64,000 nt of DNA from Vibrio gazogenes. GTDB lineage: Bacteria; Pseudomonadota; Gammaproteobacteria; Enterobacterales; Vibrionaceae. How positions within the stretch are numbered: position 1 is the stretch's first letter; every line of letters begins with the position of its first letter. The notes under the pieces are model-generated. The model did not search any database, was not told the DNA's origin, and was given only the letters and a program-made list of their open reading frames with translations. Both the position numbers and the translations under genes were made by a program. This document shows positions 11,098 through 18,859 of the stretch, one piece after another. The stretch covers positions 2,976,001-3,040,000 of the forward strand of contig NZ_CP018835.1 of the NCBI RefSeq assembly GCF_002196515.1. Reading direction: 5' to 3'.

Positions 11098-11952
11098 TCA
11101 GTAGAGTAGAGAATAGAGTTTACGACGGTACTGACTTGCTAATGGATTCCCTTGTCCCAACGCACTTAGAATATCCATAAATATTTTTTTCATCTCCCCG
11201 TCATGGGCATTGAGATCGGTGCTCAAAAATGACCAGAGTAGTGCCAGTGCTTCTTCATCTCTCTGAACCTGATGGTATTGTGCGGCCAATTCACAGGCGA
11301 GTTTCATATCTTGTGGCGAACGTTGCAATGCCTCTTCTAGTGCAACAATTTCCGGGCTATTGGCGGCTTGATGATGCAATTCCAATTTAGCGAGCAGGCT
11401 CTTGAACTCGTTATCCTGAAATTCTAAAGGAATATGTTGTAAGAGCGCTTCAGCCGCTTCAAACTGCTGGGTTTCCAATAGGCAATTGGCTAAGGCAAGT
11501 TTTACTTCACCTTTATTTTGCAGCGTTTCAGGGAGTGCTTGTAATAAAGTCAGCGCCTGAACATATTCTTGCTGCTCTATCATCGCCAGTGCTTGTTGCA
11601 AATTCATTTCGTCTTGGCTGGGAAGATGTTTCTCAAGCATGGCGGTCACTGACTCAATGCTTTGTGGACCACCCAATCCATCCACAGGACGTCCTTGAGA
11701 GAAAAGCGCCAGGGTTGGAATTGACTGAATACCAAACTGTGCCGCGATGGCTTGCTCTTCCTGACAATTCAGTAAAGCGAGTGTAAAAGCGCCCTGATAT
11801 TTTTGTGCTAATCCTTGCAACGGTTGGATCAGTGCAGCACTGGATTCGTCCATCGGTGCCCAAAAATAAAATAGGATCGGTGCAGAAAAAGAACCCTCTA
11901 ATAGCTCTCGGATATTTTCTTGGGTGACATCAACGTGAAGTGGTGTGTGCAT
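11098..11952 (-). CDS. cnoX: Thioredoxin-like TPR protein YbbN/CnoX
   Basis: Member of the YbbN/CnoX family, in E. coli a holdase that protects proteins during bleach stress and hands them to GroEL or DnaK. 284 aa: N-terminal thioredoxin fold (about 1-110, with LFYFWAPMDESS where WCGPC would be, and the cis-proline segment QSIPTLALF), then tetratricopeptide-like helices (about 115-284). Neither cysteine of the CXXC site is present, so it is not a thiol reductase. The SDR gene at 12281-13108 is on the same strand upstream, matching the E. coli ybbO-ybbN order. Confidence 0.88.
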   Translation of the reverse strand: MHTPLHVDVTQENIRELLEGSFSAPILFYFWAPMDESSAALIQPLQGLAQKYQGAFTLALLNCQEEQAIAAQFGIQSIPTLALFSQGRPVDGLGGPQSIESVTAMLEKHLPSQDEMNLQQALAMIEQQEYVQALTLLQALPETLQNKGEVKLALANCLLETQQFEAAEALLQHIPLEFQDNEFKSLLAKLELHHQAANSPEIVALEEALQRSPQDMKLACELAAQYHQVQRDEEALALLWSFLSTDLNAHDGEMKKIFMDILSALGQGNPLASQYRRKLYSLLY

Positions 11953-12280
11953 ACGGTGAACTTCCTGAATTCAATGGGCAATAGCATATAAGTGTGGGCG
12001 GGTTGTTAAAAATCAAGTAAAACCGACTATATCCATTGATAAATCTATGTCAGTTAGCGCTGATCCCTGATGTGTCAGGATTGTTTTCTACCGGACAAGT
12101 GTAGTTAAAATATGATCAGAAACATTACAACAACGCAAATACTTAGCCAGTTTAGCTGATTGAGACTCATTTTTACCGATTCCAGAAGATGTGGCATTCT
12201 CGGTCGAGAACAATAAGCATATTAGAAGGTGATTATGAAATAATCATGACAGCCCGTCGCGATATGATCTGCGCCGTGTT
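11953..12280. other. Non-coding gap between cnoX and the SDR gene
   Basis: 328 bases without a normal gene. On the plus strand a good ribosome-binding site (AGAAGGTGATT) leads into ATG-AAA-TAA at 12235, a two-codon ORF, and four bases after it another ATG opens a 12-codon frame MTARRDMICAVF ending at the TAA near 12284, which overlaps the 3' end of the SDR gene. These may be chance, a minimal upstream ORF, or the scar of a lost gene. Confidence 0.45.
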
Positions 12281-13108
12281 CTAAGCGGCTTTATTGAGGA
12301 TGTTGTCAAGCAAACGGGTTGGCAGCAGACGTTTAAGTACGGCAAAAACTTGTGTGGGTCTGGTAATTCGATATCGGATTCTGGGGGTCGGGCTTTCTAA
12401 GGCATGAAAAATCGCAGGCAGACAGTCTTCCGGTGGTAATGAGAACCGATTGTTAGACTTTTCTTGACTCAGGCGCTCAATCTGTTGTTGATACGCTTGG
12501 GCATGAATACTGTTTTGCGGTGTCACCCAACGTAAGAATACCGCCAGTGCATTTTCGCGAAATTGTGTCTCGATTGGTCCGGGCTCAAGGATACTGATAT
12601 GAATGTCAGTTTGTTTGAGTTCGAGACGCAGCGTATCAGTCCAGCCTTCGATCGCAAATTTTGAGGCATTATAGGCACCACGATATTTCATCGCAGCAAA
12701 TCCCAGAACCGAACTATTCTGAATGATCCTGCCATGACCTTGGCGGCGAAACTGTGGTAGCAGTTTGGTGGTTAGATCGTGCCATCCAAAAAAATTGGTT
12801 TCGAACTGTTCTCTCATTGCCTGAGTGGGGAGATCTTCCAGCGCACCGGGTTGACCGTAAGCGCCGTTATTGAACAGCGCATCGAGGCGGTGATTGGTTA
12901 GTGTCATCACTTCTTTAATCGCAGCGTCAATGCTCGTTGGATTGGTTACATCGAGATGAATCGTTGTCAGACCTTCATTTTGAAGCCGTTGTACATCTGC
13001 AATATCTCTGCATGAGGCAATGACTTGATAGCCTTTTTTATGTAAAGCATGAGCAGTGACGTAGCCGATACCCGATGAGCATCCGGTAATGAGTATTGTT
13101 TTAGACAT
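12281..13108 (-). CDS. Short-chain dehydrogenase/reductase, YbbO-like
   Basis: Classical SDR oxidoreductase, probably NADP-linked, substrate unknown; E. coli YbbO, the closest match I recognise, has been described as an aldehyde/ketone reductase. 275 aa from the ATG at 13108, which has GAGGAAAT just upstream; the frame continues 12 codons further up but without a better site. Cofactor motif TGCSSGIG near the N-terminus, NNGAYG in place of NNAG, and the catalytic Ser, Tyr and Lys in NSSVLGFAAMKYRGAYNASK. C-terminal ITRPTQVFAVLKRLLPTRLLDNIL resembles YbbO. Neighbouring cnoX supports this. Confidence 0.85.
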   Translation of the reverse strand: MSKTILITGCSSGIGYVTAHALHKKGYQVIASCRDIADVQRLQNEGLTTIHLDVTNPTSIDAAIKEVMTLTNHRLDALFNNGAYGQPGALEDLPTQAMREQFETNFFGWHDLTTKLLPQFRRQGHGRIIQNSSVLGFAAMKYRGAYNASKFAIEGWTDTLRLELKQTDIHISILEPGPIETQFRENALAVFLRWVTPQNSIHAQAYQQQIERLSQEKSNNRFSLPPEDCLPAIFHALESPTPRIRYRITRPTQVFAVLKRLLPTRLLDNILNKAA

Positions 13109-13153
13109 AATTTCCTCGTGGGTATGCAGCCATTGCCACATCATCGGTTGATG

Positions 13154-14074
13154 TTATGGCAATGTCTGCAAAATCTGTTTGAGTGCAGGTTCCAGATGAG
13201 AGTACTGAAATTTAAATCCGAGTTCTGTTAATTTTTTCGGCTTCGCGCGAGTGCTATCAAGAAGCAGTGCTGCTGATTCGCCCATGAGCAGCCGAATTGC
13301 CCATACGGGTACAAACATTAGATGTGGTCTGTGTAGTGTTTTTGCCAGTGTTTTACTAAAAATTTTGTTCGGAACCGGATGGGGGGCACAGAGGTTGAAT
13401 GGCCCGTGAGCATAGGTGGTTGCTAATAAAAAGAGGATTCCCTGAACCATATCCTGAATATGAATCCAAGGCAGATATTGATTGCCTGAGCCTATCGGGC
13501 CCCCGCAACCGAACCGATAGGGCAGCAGCATTTTTGGTAATGCACCACCGTCTGCTGATAGAACGACCCCTGTTCTGAGTAAACACACCCGGGTATTTTC
13601 AGACTCGGCTTTTTTGGCGATATTTTCCCAAGTGACACACACTGAGTGAGAGAACTCATTACTTTGAATTTGCAGGCTTTCATCAATCGGATGATCCTGT
13701 TGATCGCCGTAGAAGCCGACAGCTGAGCCACTGATGAACACGGATGGCGGGGATGAACTGGCATGAATGAGTTCAACAATTTTTTCCGTGATTTGCCAGC
13801 GACTCTGACAAATGATTTGTTTCTGCATCTCTGTCCATCGCCGATCAGCAATGGGTTCCCCAGCGAGGTTAATCACAGCATCGAAATGATTGAGGTCATG
13901 GAGGCTGTCTAAGCTGGTGATTAATTCAAGTGGATAATGGTTGAGATGATTGAGCTTTCCCCGAGTTTGTTTCTCTGAACGCGTCAACACAACAATTTCA
14001 TGTTCATGGGTGATAAGCTGCTTGATTAACTCACTGCCGATGAGTCCCGAACCGCCGGTAATCAGTATTTTCAT
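13154..14074 (-). CDS. yfcH: NAD-dependent epimerase-like protein, YfcH/TIGR01777 family
   Basis: Extended-type SDR of the YfcH family; biochemical role unknown in most bacteria. 306 aa. The nucleotide motif ITGGSGLIGSELI is at the N-terminus, then NLAGEPIADRRWTE and ISGSAVGFYGD, with the conserved PWIHIQDMVQGI and the C-terminal DSTRAKPKKLTELGFKFQY (a family-typical DUF1731 segment). It is 45 bases upstream of the SDR gene on the same strand, so the two may be co-transcribed. Divergent from the DUF1538 cassette. Confidence 0.87.
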   Translation of the reverse strand: MKILITGGSGLIGSELIKQLITHEHEIVVLTRSEKQTRGKLNHLNHYPLELITSLDSLHDLNHFDAVINLAGEPIADRRWTEMQKQIICQSRWQITEKIVELIHASSSPPSVFISGSAVGFYGDQQDHPIDESLQIQSNEFSHSVCVTWENIAKKAESENTRVCLLRTGVVLSADGGALPKMLLPYRFGCGGPIGSGNQYLPWIHIQDMVQGILFLLATTYAHGPFNLCAPHPVPNKIFSKTLAKTLHRPHLMFVPVWAIRLLMGESAALLLDSTRAKPKKLTELGFKFQYSHLEPALKQILQTLP

Positions 14075-14394
14075 ATCCTATCCATTTCATGTTGTTTGAA
14101 TGTACTTGTAATGGTTTGAGGTGATTCTATCCGTTGGTTTAATTCATTACATACAGAATAATCATAAATGATTTTAGAAAGTAGAGACACGCAGCCAAGG
14201 CGGTGTTCGTGTTATATTTTTGTGATTGATTCTTGGTTTTAGTCGATGAATTTAGCGAAGTCACACGCAATATTGGATAGATCTGTCATCATATAATCAA
14301 GTTGTTCCATACGATGCAGGTCGTCGAAGATACTTGCCACAAAGACCTTTTCCCTCTCGGAGCGGGTTTGTCAGTCTGGCTCAAGTGAGGAGAC
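14075..14394. other. Divergent promoter region of yfcH and the DUF1538 cassette
   Basis: 320 bases, AT-rich in the first two thirds, no gene visible. It should carry both promoters. The plus-strand end has a strong ribosome-binding site (GTGAGGAGACATG) for the first DUF1538 gene. I see no recognised operator. Confidence 0.5.
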
Positions 14395-15129
14395 ATGAAA
14401 GCATTCATCGCGTTACTCAGAGTAATGCTGGGAAGTTTTAAAGATCTACTCCCGATAATTTTGGTTATTGCATTTTTCCAGTTAATCATTTTGCAACAAC
14501 CTCTTCCGGATTTGATTTCAATTTTGGGTGGATTGTTATTCGTTGTTCTCGGCTTGACGTTTTTTATTTTTGGTCTGGAAATGGGGTTGTTTCCGATCGG
14601 TGAAAGTATGGCTCAGGCATTAGCCAAGAAAGGGAGTTTATTGGGATTATTGGGGTTCGCTTTTTGTTTGGGGTTTGGAACCACGATTGCAGAGCCCGCA
14701 TTGACCGCGGTTGCTGCTGAAGCTGCAAAGGTCGCAGCGTCGGGTGGTGTGATAGAGATGACTGCGCAATCGATGAACAACTACACCATAGGATTACGAT
14801 TAACCGTGGCCTTGTCCGTTGGGCTTGCTATCGTTTTAGGGGTCTTGAGAATCCTGAAGGGGTGGTCGATTCATTTGATGATTATCTGTGGTTACACGTG
14901 TGTCATGATCCTGACTATTTTCGCACCTGAAACCATTATCGGAATTGCTTATGATTCAGGTGGTGTGACAACGTCGACGATCACGGTTCCTTTAGTCACT
15001 GCGTTAGGGGTTGGATTGGCTTCTTCGATTAAAGGGCGTAATCCGATGGTGGATGGGTTTGGATTGATCGCATTTGCATCGTTGCTCCCAATGATTTTTG
15101 TGATGATTTATGGGATGACGATAGCATGA
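14395..15129 (+). CDS. umpA: DUF1538 membrane protein (UmpA type)
   Basis: Polytopic inner-membrane protein of the DUF1538 family. 244 aa with about seven hydrophobic segments. Two family signatures are visible: [12 protein letters not shown] (about residues 98-109) and [14 protein letters not shown] (about 186-199), both in hydrophobic surroundings and therefore possible pore or ion-binding elements. A paired DUF1538 system from Halomonas (UmpAB) has been reported to act as a two-component Na+(Li+,K+)/H+ antiporter; assigning that role here is inference from family and gene pairing. Strong ribosome-binding site AGGAG. The stop overlaps the start of the next gene by four bases, so the pair is translationally coupled. 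Confidence 0.8.
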   Translation: MKAFIALLRVMLGSFKDLLPIILVIAFFQLIILQQPLPDLISILGGLLFVVLGLTFFIFGLEMGLFPIGESMAQALAKKGSLLGLLGFAFCLGFGTTIAEPALTAVAAEAAKVAASGGVIEMTAQSMNNYTIGLRLTVALSVGLAIVLGVLRILKGWSIHLMIICGYTCVMILTIFAPETIIGIAYDSGGVTTSTITVPLVTALGVGLASSIKGRNPMVDGFGLIAFASLLPMIFVMIYGMTIA

Positions 15130-15923
15130 TAACCATGACTCATTTCTTGCAGGTTTTATGGACCACGATCTTGGATGTTTTACCGATTGCGATCATTTTA
15201 TTTGTATTCCAGTTGGTCATATTGCGTAAGCCAGTTGCCCGTCTACCCCATGTGATTCTTGGGTTCGGATACGTCATTCTGGGATTATCTCTTTTCTTGA
15301 TGGGGTTAGATGCTGCCTTGTTTCCGCTGGGAGAAATGATGGCACAGCAGTTGACCGCGCCCTCATTTCTTGCACAAGTCCGTTTGAATGATGCAGAACT
15401 GTACCATTGGATCAATTACTATTGGGTTTATCTGTTTGCATTTTGTATCGGGTTTAGTACGACGATTGCTGAACCGTCTTTGATTGCCGTTGCGATTAAA
15501 GCCAATAAAGTGTCAGGCGGTTCGATTGGTGTGAATGGTTTGAGGGTTGCAGTCGCTTTAGGTGTGGCATTTGGTATTACGTTGGGGAGTTACCGTATTG
15601 TCGTGGGTGATCCGTTGCACTATTACATCATTATTGGTTATTTGCTGGTCGTGATTCAGACATTTTATGCCCCAAAAATGATCGTGCCTTTAGCTTATGA
15701 TTCTGGCGGTGTTACCACATCAACGGTCACTGTACCCGTTGTGACGGCGCTGGGGTTAGGACTCGCATCAACGGTTCCGGGGCGGAGTCCGTTGATCGAT
15801 GGATTTGGTTTAATCGCATTCGCTAGCCTTTTCCCCATGATATCTGTGATGGGATATGCGCAAGTGACGCAATGGTTGAACCGTAGACGCTCTCTGATGG
15901 AGAAAAAAGACAATGCGCTTTAA
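15126..15923 (+). CDS. umpB: DUF1538 membrane protein (UmpB type)
   Basis: Partner of the preceding gene and its paralogue. 265 aa with a similar series of hydrophobic segments and the same two signatures, [12 protein letters not shown] (about 112-123) and [14 protein letters not shown] (about 191-204). It has an extra loop of about 25 residues ([15 protein letters not shown]) before the TIAEP segment. The 4-base overlap with umpA and 11-base overlap with the PII-like gene suggest a fixed stoichiometry. Both paralogues keep the motifs, so I expect a heterodimer with two pseudo-symmetric halves. Confidence 0.8.
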   Translation: MITMTHFLQVLWTTILDVLPIAIILFVFQLVILRKPVARLPHVILGFGYVILGLSLFLMGLDAALFPLGEMMAQQLTAPSFLAQVRLNDAELYHWINYYWVYLFAFCIGFSTTIAEPSLIAVAIKANKVSGGSIGVNGLRVAVALGVAFGITLGSYRIVVGDPLHYYIIIGYLLVVIQTFYAPKMIVPLAYDSGGVTTSTVTVPVVTALGLGLASTVPGRSPLIDGFGLIAFASLFPMISVMGYAQVTQWLNRRRSLMEKKDNAL

Positions 15924-16263
15924 ATTAATCGTTGCCTTTGTTGAAGATAGCAAAACAGACAAAGTATTAGATGCCGCCAGACAAGCAGGAGCGACAGGTG
16001 CGACTGTGATCAATAATGCCAGAGGTGAAGGACTCAATCAGAAAACCACCTTCTTTGGTCTGACATTGGAGGTACAGAAGGATATGGTGCTCTTTGTCGT
16101 TGAAGAGCATTTGTCTCGTCAAATTCTGGAAACCATTAACGAAGTCGGAGAGTTTGAAACGGAGTCGGGGCAGGGAATCGCCTTTCAAATTGATATTGAA
16201 GATGTCGTTGGCATCTCTCATCAGGTTGAAAAGTTAACCAAATACGTTGAGGACGAATTATGA
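15913..16263 (+). CDS. PII-like signalling protein of the DUF1538 cassette
   Basis: 116-aa protein with a GlnB-like ferredoxin fold pattern: [22 protein letters not shown] at the N-terminus, a short T-loop region (NARGEGLNQKTTFFGLTL), and a second half VLFVVEEHLSRQILETI. It lacks the uridylylated tyrosine context of GlnB/GlnK and the classical B-loop, so it is a PII-like variant, not a nitrogen-regulatory PII. Such proteins usually bind a nucleotide and gate a neighbouring transporter. It overlaps umpB by 11 bases and the CBS gene by 4, which ties it to the membrane pair. Ligand unknown. Confidence 0.75.
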   Translation: MRFKLIVAFVEDSKTDKVLDAARQAGATGATVINNARGEGLNQKTTFFGLTLEVQKDMVLFVVEEHLSRQILETINEVGEFETESGQGIAFQIDIEDVVGISHQVEKLTKYVEDEL

Positions 16264-16673
16264 ATAGACATGATAGCGTGAGAGTCCGTGATGTGATGAC
16301 CGAGACCTATGCTCTTGTTGATGGTTTGATGACTGTCTATGAAGCGATTCGAATAGCGAAACAGCAGCAGATCAAAGCGTTGATTGTCAATAAACGCCAA
16401 GAGGATGATGAATTCGGCATTGTGCTGATGAATGACATTGCCAAAAAAGTGCTTGCCAGTAACCGTTCATCAAAGCGGACGAATATTTATGAGATCATGA
16501 CCAAACCAGCATTGTCTGTGAATCCTGATATGAAGGTTAAATATTGTGCTCGTTTATTTGAGCGGTTTGGTATCAGCCGAGCGCCTGTGATTGAACAGGG
16601 TAAAGTGATCGGTATGGTTAGCTACAATAATATTGTTGTCAATGGAATGCTTGAAGAAGACGATCTTGAGTAA
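16260..16673 (+). CDS. CBS-domain-pair protein of the DUF1538 cassette
   Basis: 137-aa stand-alone Bateman module with two CBS motifs: VRDVMTETYALVDGLMTVYEAI (first) and IYEIMTKPALSVNPDMKVKYCARL (second), ending ISRAPVIEQGKVIGMVSYNNI. CBS pairs bind adenine nucleotides and regulate transporters or enzymes. As the last gene of a coupled four-gene cassette it probably senses energy state for the membrane pair together with the PII-like protein. This role is inferred from context only. Confidence 0.8.
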   Translation: MNRHDSVRVRDVMTETYALVDGLMTVYEAIRIAKQQQIKALIVNKRQEDDEFGIVLMNDIAKKVLASNRSSKRTNIYEIMTKPALSVNPDMKVKYCARLFERFGISRAPVIEQGKVIGMVSYNNIVVNGMLEEDDLE

Positions 16674-16678
16674 GACGA

Positions 16679-16710
16679 GGCTCACTGGGCATGAGACTGC
16701 CCACAGAGCC
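16679..16710. terminator. Nested hairpin between the CBS gene and the Rdx gene
   Basis: GGCTC (16679-16683) pairs with GAGCC (16706-16710), and inside it TGGGCA (16686-16691) with TGCCCA (16698-16703). It lies between two convergent genes and probably stops transcription from both sides. T-tracts are weak in either direction. Confidence 0.6.
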
Positions 16711-16712
16711 GT

Positions 16713-16988
16713 TTATCGATCAATATGACCTAAATTGCGTTCGGGATCGAACACATCCCGAACGCGTTGCTTTAGCGTCTTGGCGTCGGGAAAGCCCTGA
16801 TCTTTCTGACGTTCCCAAATCTGAATATCATTACAGAAAATCTCGAAACGCCCGCCAGTATCCGGACAGAGCGAAACTTGCTCGATCTCTTCACTGAATG
16901 TATGAAGTAGCTCTTGTGCTAACCAAGAAGCGCGCAACATCCAATTACATTGACGGCAGTAGAAAATACGAATATTAATTTTTTGCAC
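16713..16988 (-). CDS. SelT/SelW/SelH (Rdx) family thioredoxin-like protein
   Basis: Small protein with the Rdx signature: a redox CXXC motif in FYCRQCNWMLRASWLAQELL and the C-terminal GGRFEIFCNDIQIWERQKDQGFP. These proteins are selenoprotein W relatives; here both active residues are Cys and no selenocysteine is involved. Function in bacteria is not settled. The start is uncertain: a GTG at 16988 (GAG ten bases ahead, 91 codons) is chosen, with a TTG at 17003 (96 codons) as alternative. Convergent with the CBS gene. The overlapping plus-strand ORF is a shadow. Confidence 0.75.
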   Translation of the reverse strand: MQKINIRIFYCRQCNWMLRASWLAQELLHTFSEEIEQVSLCPDTGGRFEIFCNDIQIWERQKDQGFPDAKTLKQRVRDVFDPERNLGHIDR

Positions 16989-17189
16989 GAATATCAATCT
17001 CAAATAGGGATAAATTTGATGAATGTGAGCAATAAAAATTCATCTAAAAAAAGCAAAAACAAACACAATTATCTTTTGACTGCGTTTCCTTGTTGCTGAC
17101 GAGTCCCGTGAATGTTCATTCTATGATATTCGCTGGGTATATTCAGGGGCTGGTTTAATCAAGCCCCTTCGCTGCAACAGACAAGAGCG

Positions 17190-17720
17190 TTAGTTTTTAA
17201 AGAGGATGGTTGAATCGTGATTCAAACTGGTCAACAGCAGTGTCTTACTGTCAATGACATCAACGCGTCTGCTTTGTTGGGCATCCATTTTAAAAAATTG
17301 TTTGATCAGATTTAATTGCTTCGGCGTAAAATCTTTACTCTCGCTGGAAGAAACATCTTTAAATTCGGTCGGAGAGATCAGTAAATAGTTTTCACTGAGT
17401 TCCCAAGTACCGGTTTCTGAGATATCTATTTTACTCTCAGGCTCTTTCCCATTGGCATATAACTGAATCACGGAGACACGGATATATGTTTTGTTGGGAA
17501 GATATTTGACATTCGAGAGTACATCAACCCGACGAAGCGGGCCAACCGAGGCGACTTCATTTTTACTTTCGATCAGGGTGACGACTTTGGACTGCCATTC
17601 ACTTGATGTCAGCACTTGTTTGAGTTTCAGATCACTTCCCCAGTATAGCCAAGCACTTAAAGCAATGGATGCAAGTAGCGTGAGCGTCGCAATGCGTTGG
17701 TTCATCTTTTTCACTGGCAT
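17190..17720 (-). CDS. toxS: Transmembrane regulatory protein ToxS
   Basis: Inner-membrane partner that stabilises ToxR and supports its activity. 176 aa with one N-terminal membrane segment (about residues 8-26, IATLTLLASIALSAWLYWG) and a periplasmic remainder. The ATG lies inside the 3' end of toxR (10-base overlap), giving translational coupling. Gene order and the N-terminal pattern make the identification firm although the periplasmic part is divergent. Confidence 0.93.
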   Translation of the reverse strand: MPVKKMNQRIATLTLLASIALSAWLYWGSDLKLKQVLTSSEWQSKVVTLIESKNEVASVGPLRRVDVLSNVKYLPNKTYIRVSVIQLYANGKEPESKIDISETGTWELSENYLLISPTEFKDVSSSESKDFTPKQLNLIKQFFKMDAQQSRRVDVIDSKTLLLTSLNHDSTILFKN

Positions 17721-18595
17721 ACCTTCGTGAGATCCTCTTGATTGACAACAATATTCAAGGTGGCATTTTTGTCACTGTGTTCTATTGGGTAGATATAGTT
17801 CAGTATCATTTTGTTGTCTTGGCCATTGGTTGCAATAATCTGACTCGGTGGCGTATCCATCGAATGCGCAGCCCGGTATTTTTTCACGCAGATCTCAATG
17901 GACGGCAGCCATGAAGTTAACTCAGGATGGCTTTTTAGCGTTTTAATCGGAATATCATCAATGACAGTTAAATTACGAAACTGAGAGTGAGTCGGGCCGT
18001 TATACATAACAGCGATGATTGGTAAAATAAATGCGAGCAGGTAACTCAGCTTGGTTTTCCAACTCATTTTTTGAGTGGTCGCTTGCGTCATCGGTATTGC
18101 CTGCTGATCGGAAACGATATCGAGCGAATTGTTTTCCGATTCTGTGGCAGTGTTATGTGTTGACTCGACCAATGCATCTTCCTGAAGTGGCAGCAGTTCC
18201 TCCGATTGTTCCGGAGACTCATCTTTATCTGATGCGTTCGGATTTACGGTCGGAAGCGGCTCTACACTTGCGATTAGCTGGTAGCCTCGCTTGGGAACCG
18301 TTTTGATGTAGCGCGGTGACTTGGTGGAGTCATTGAGCATTTTTCTTAGTGTTGAAATCGCTTGAGTGAGACTTGAATCGTCGACTTCAAAACCTTGTTT
18401 ACGCCACACAAAATCATGGAGCTCATTACGACGAATGACCTCATTGGGATGCTGGGCAAGCATCAATAAAATTCTACTTTCGTTACTCCCTAGCCGGATA
18501 GTCTCATTATCATTTTCTTTATCGACCAACGAGTTATTGTTGGGAACGAAGGTAAAGCGTTCAGCCAGAATGAACTTTGAGCTTATGGTATTCAT
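17711..18595 (-). CDS. toxR: Membrane-bound transcriptional regulator ToxR
   Basis: One-component regulator with a cytoplasmic OmpR-type winged helix (about residues 15-112; SSLTQAISTLRKMLNDSTKSP and IKTVPKRGYQL are the recognition region), an acidic variable linker (about 113-178), one membrane segment (about 184-199) and a periplasmic domain. It controls porin genes and virulence or bile response in Vibrio. Two periplasmic cysteines at C236 and C293 match the disulfide pair of V. cholerae ToxR when numbered from the ATG at 18595. A TTG one codon earlier is in frame. Divergent from htpG, the usual Vibrio order. Confidence 0.97.
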   Translation of the reverse strand: MNTISSKFILAERFTFVPNNNSLVDKENDNETIRLGSNESRILLMLAQHPNEVIRRNELHDFVWRKQGFEVDDSSLTQAISTLRKMLNDSTKSPRYIKTVPKRGYQLIASVEPLPTVNPNASDKDESPEQSEELLPLQEDALVESTHNTATESENNSLDIVSDQQAIPMTQATTQKMSWKTKLSYLLAFILPIIAVMYNGPTHSQFRNLTVIDDIPIKTLKSHPELTSWLPSIEICVKKYRAAHSMDTPPSQIIATNGQDNKMILNYIYPIEHSDKNATLNIVVNQEDLTKVCQ

Positions 18596-18859
18596 CAATG
18601 TCTTCTTTTTATGTATTGAATACTGACGATTGGTTCTGTGATTATCTCAATGTCTGAGTTAAGGGCGAGTTAAGCTTTCTTGATGCCATTTAGATATATT
18701 GAGATTTCTTGAGCACAGGATAATAAAATTTTTAGAAAAAAACACTGTTTTTAGATTGTCTAACCTTGAATTCACTTTCATGACCCATATTTTACTAGCA
18801 AGTAAGAATATTTGTATACCTTATGAATCGGTATGAATGCATTAAGTCATGGAGCTAGT

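Noticed and set aside
16691..16897. Plus-strand ORF opposite the Rdx gene
   Set aside because: The opposite strand encodes a clear CXXC Rdx-family protein; this frame has no recognisable content.
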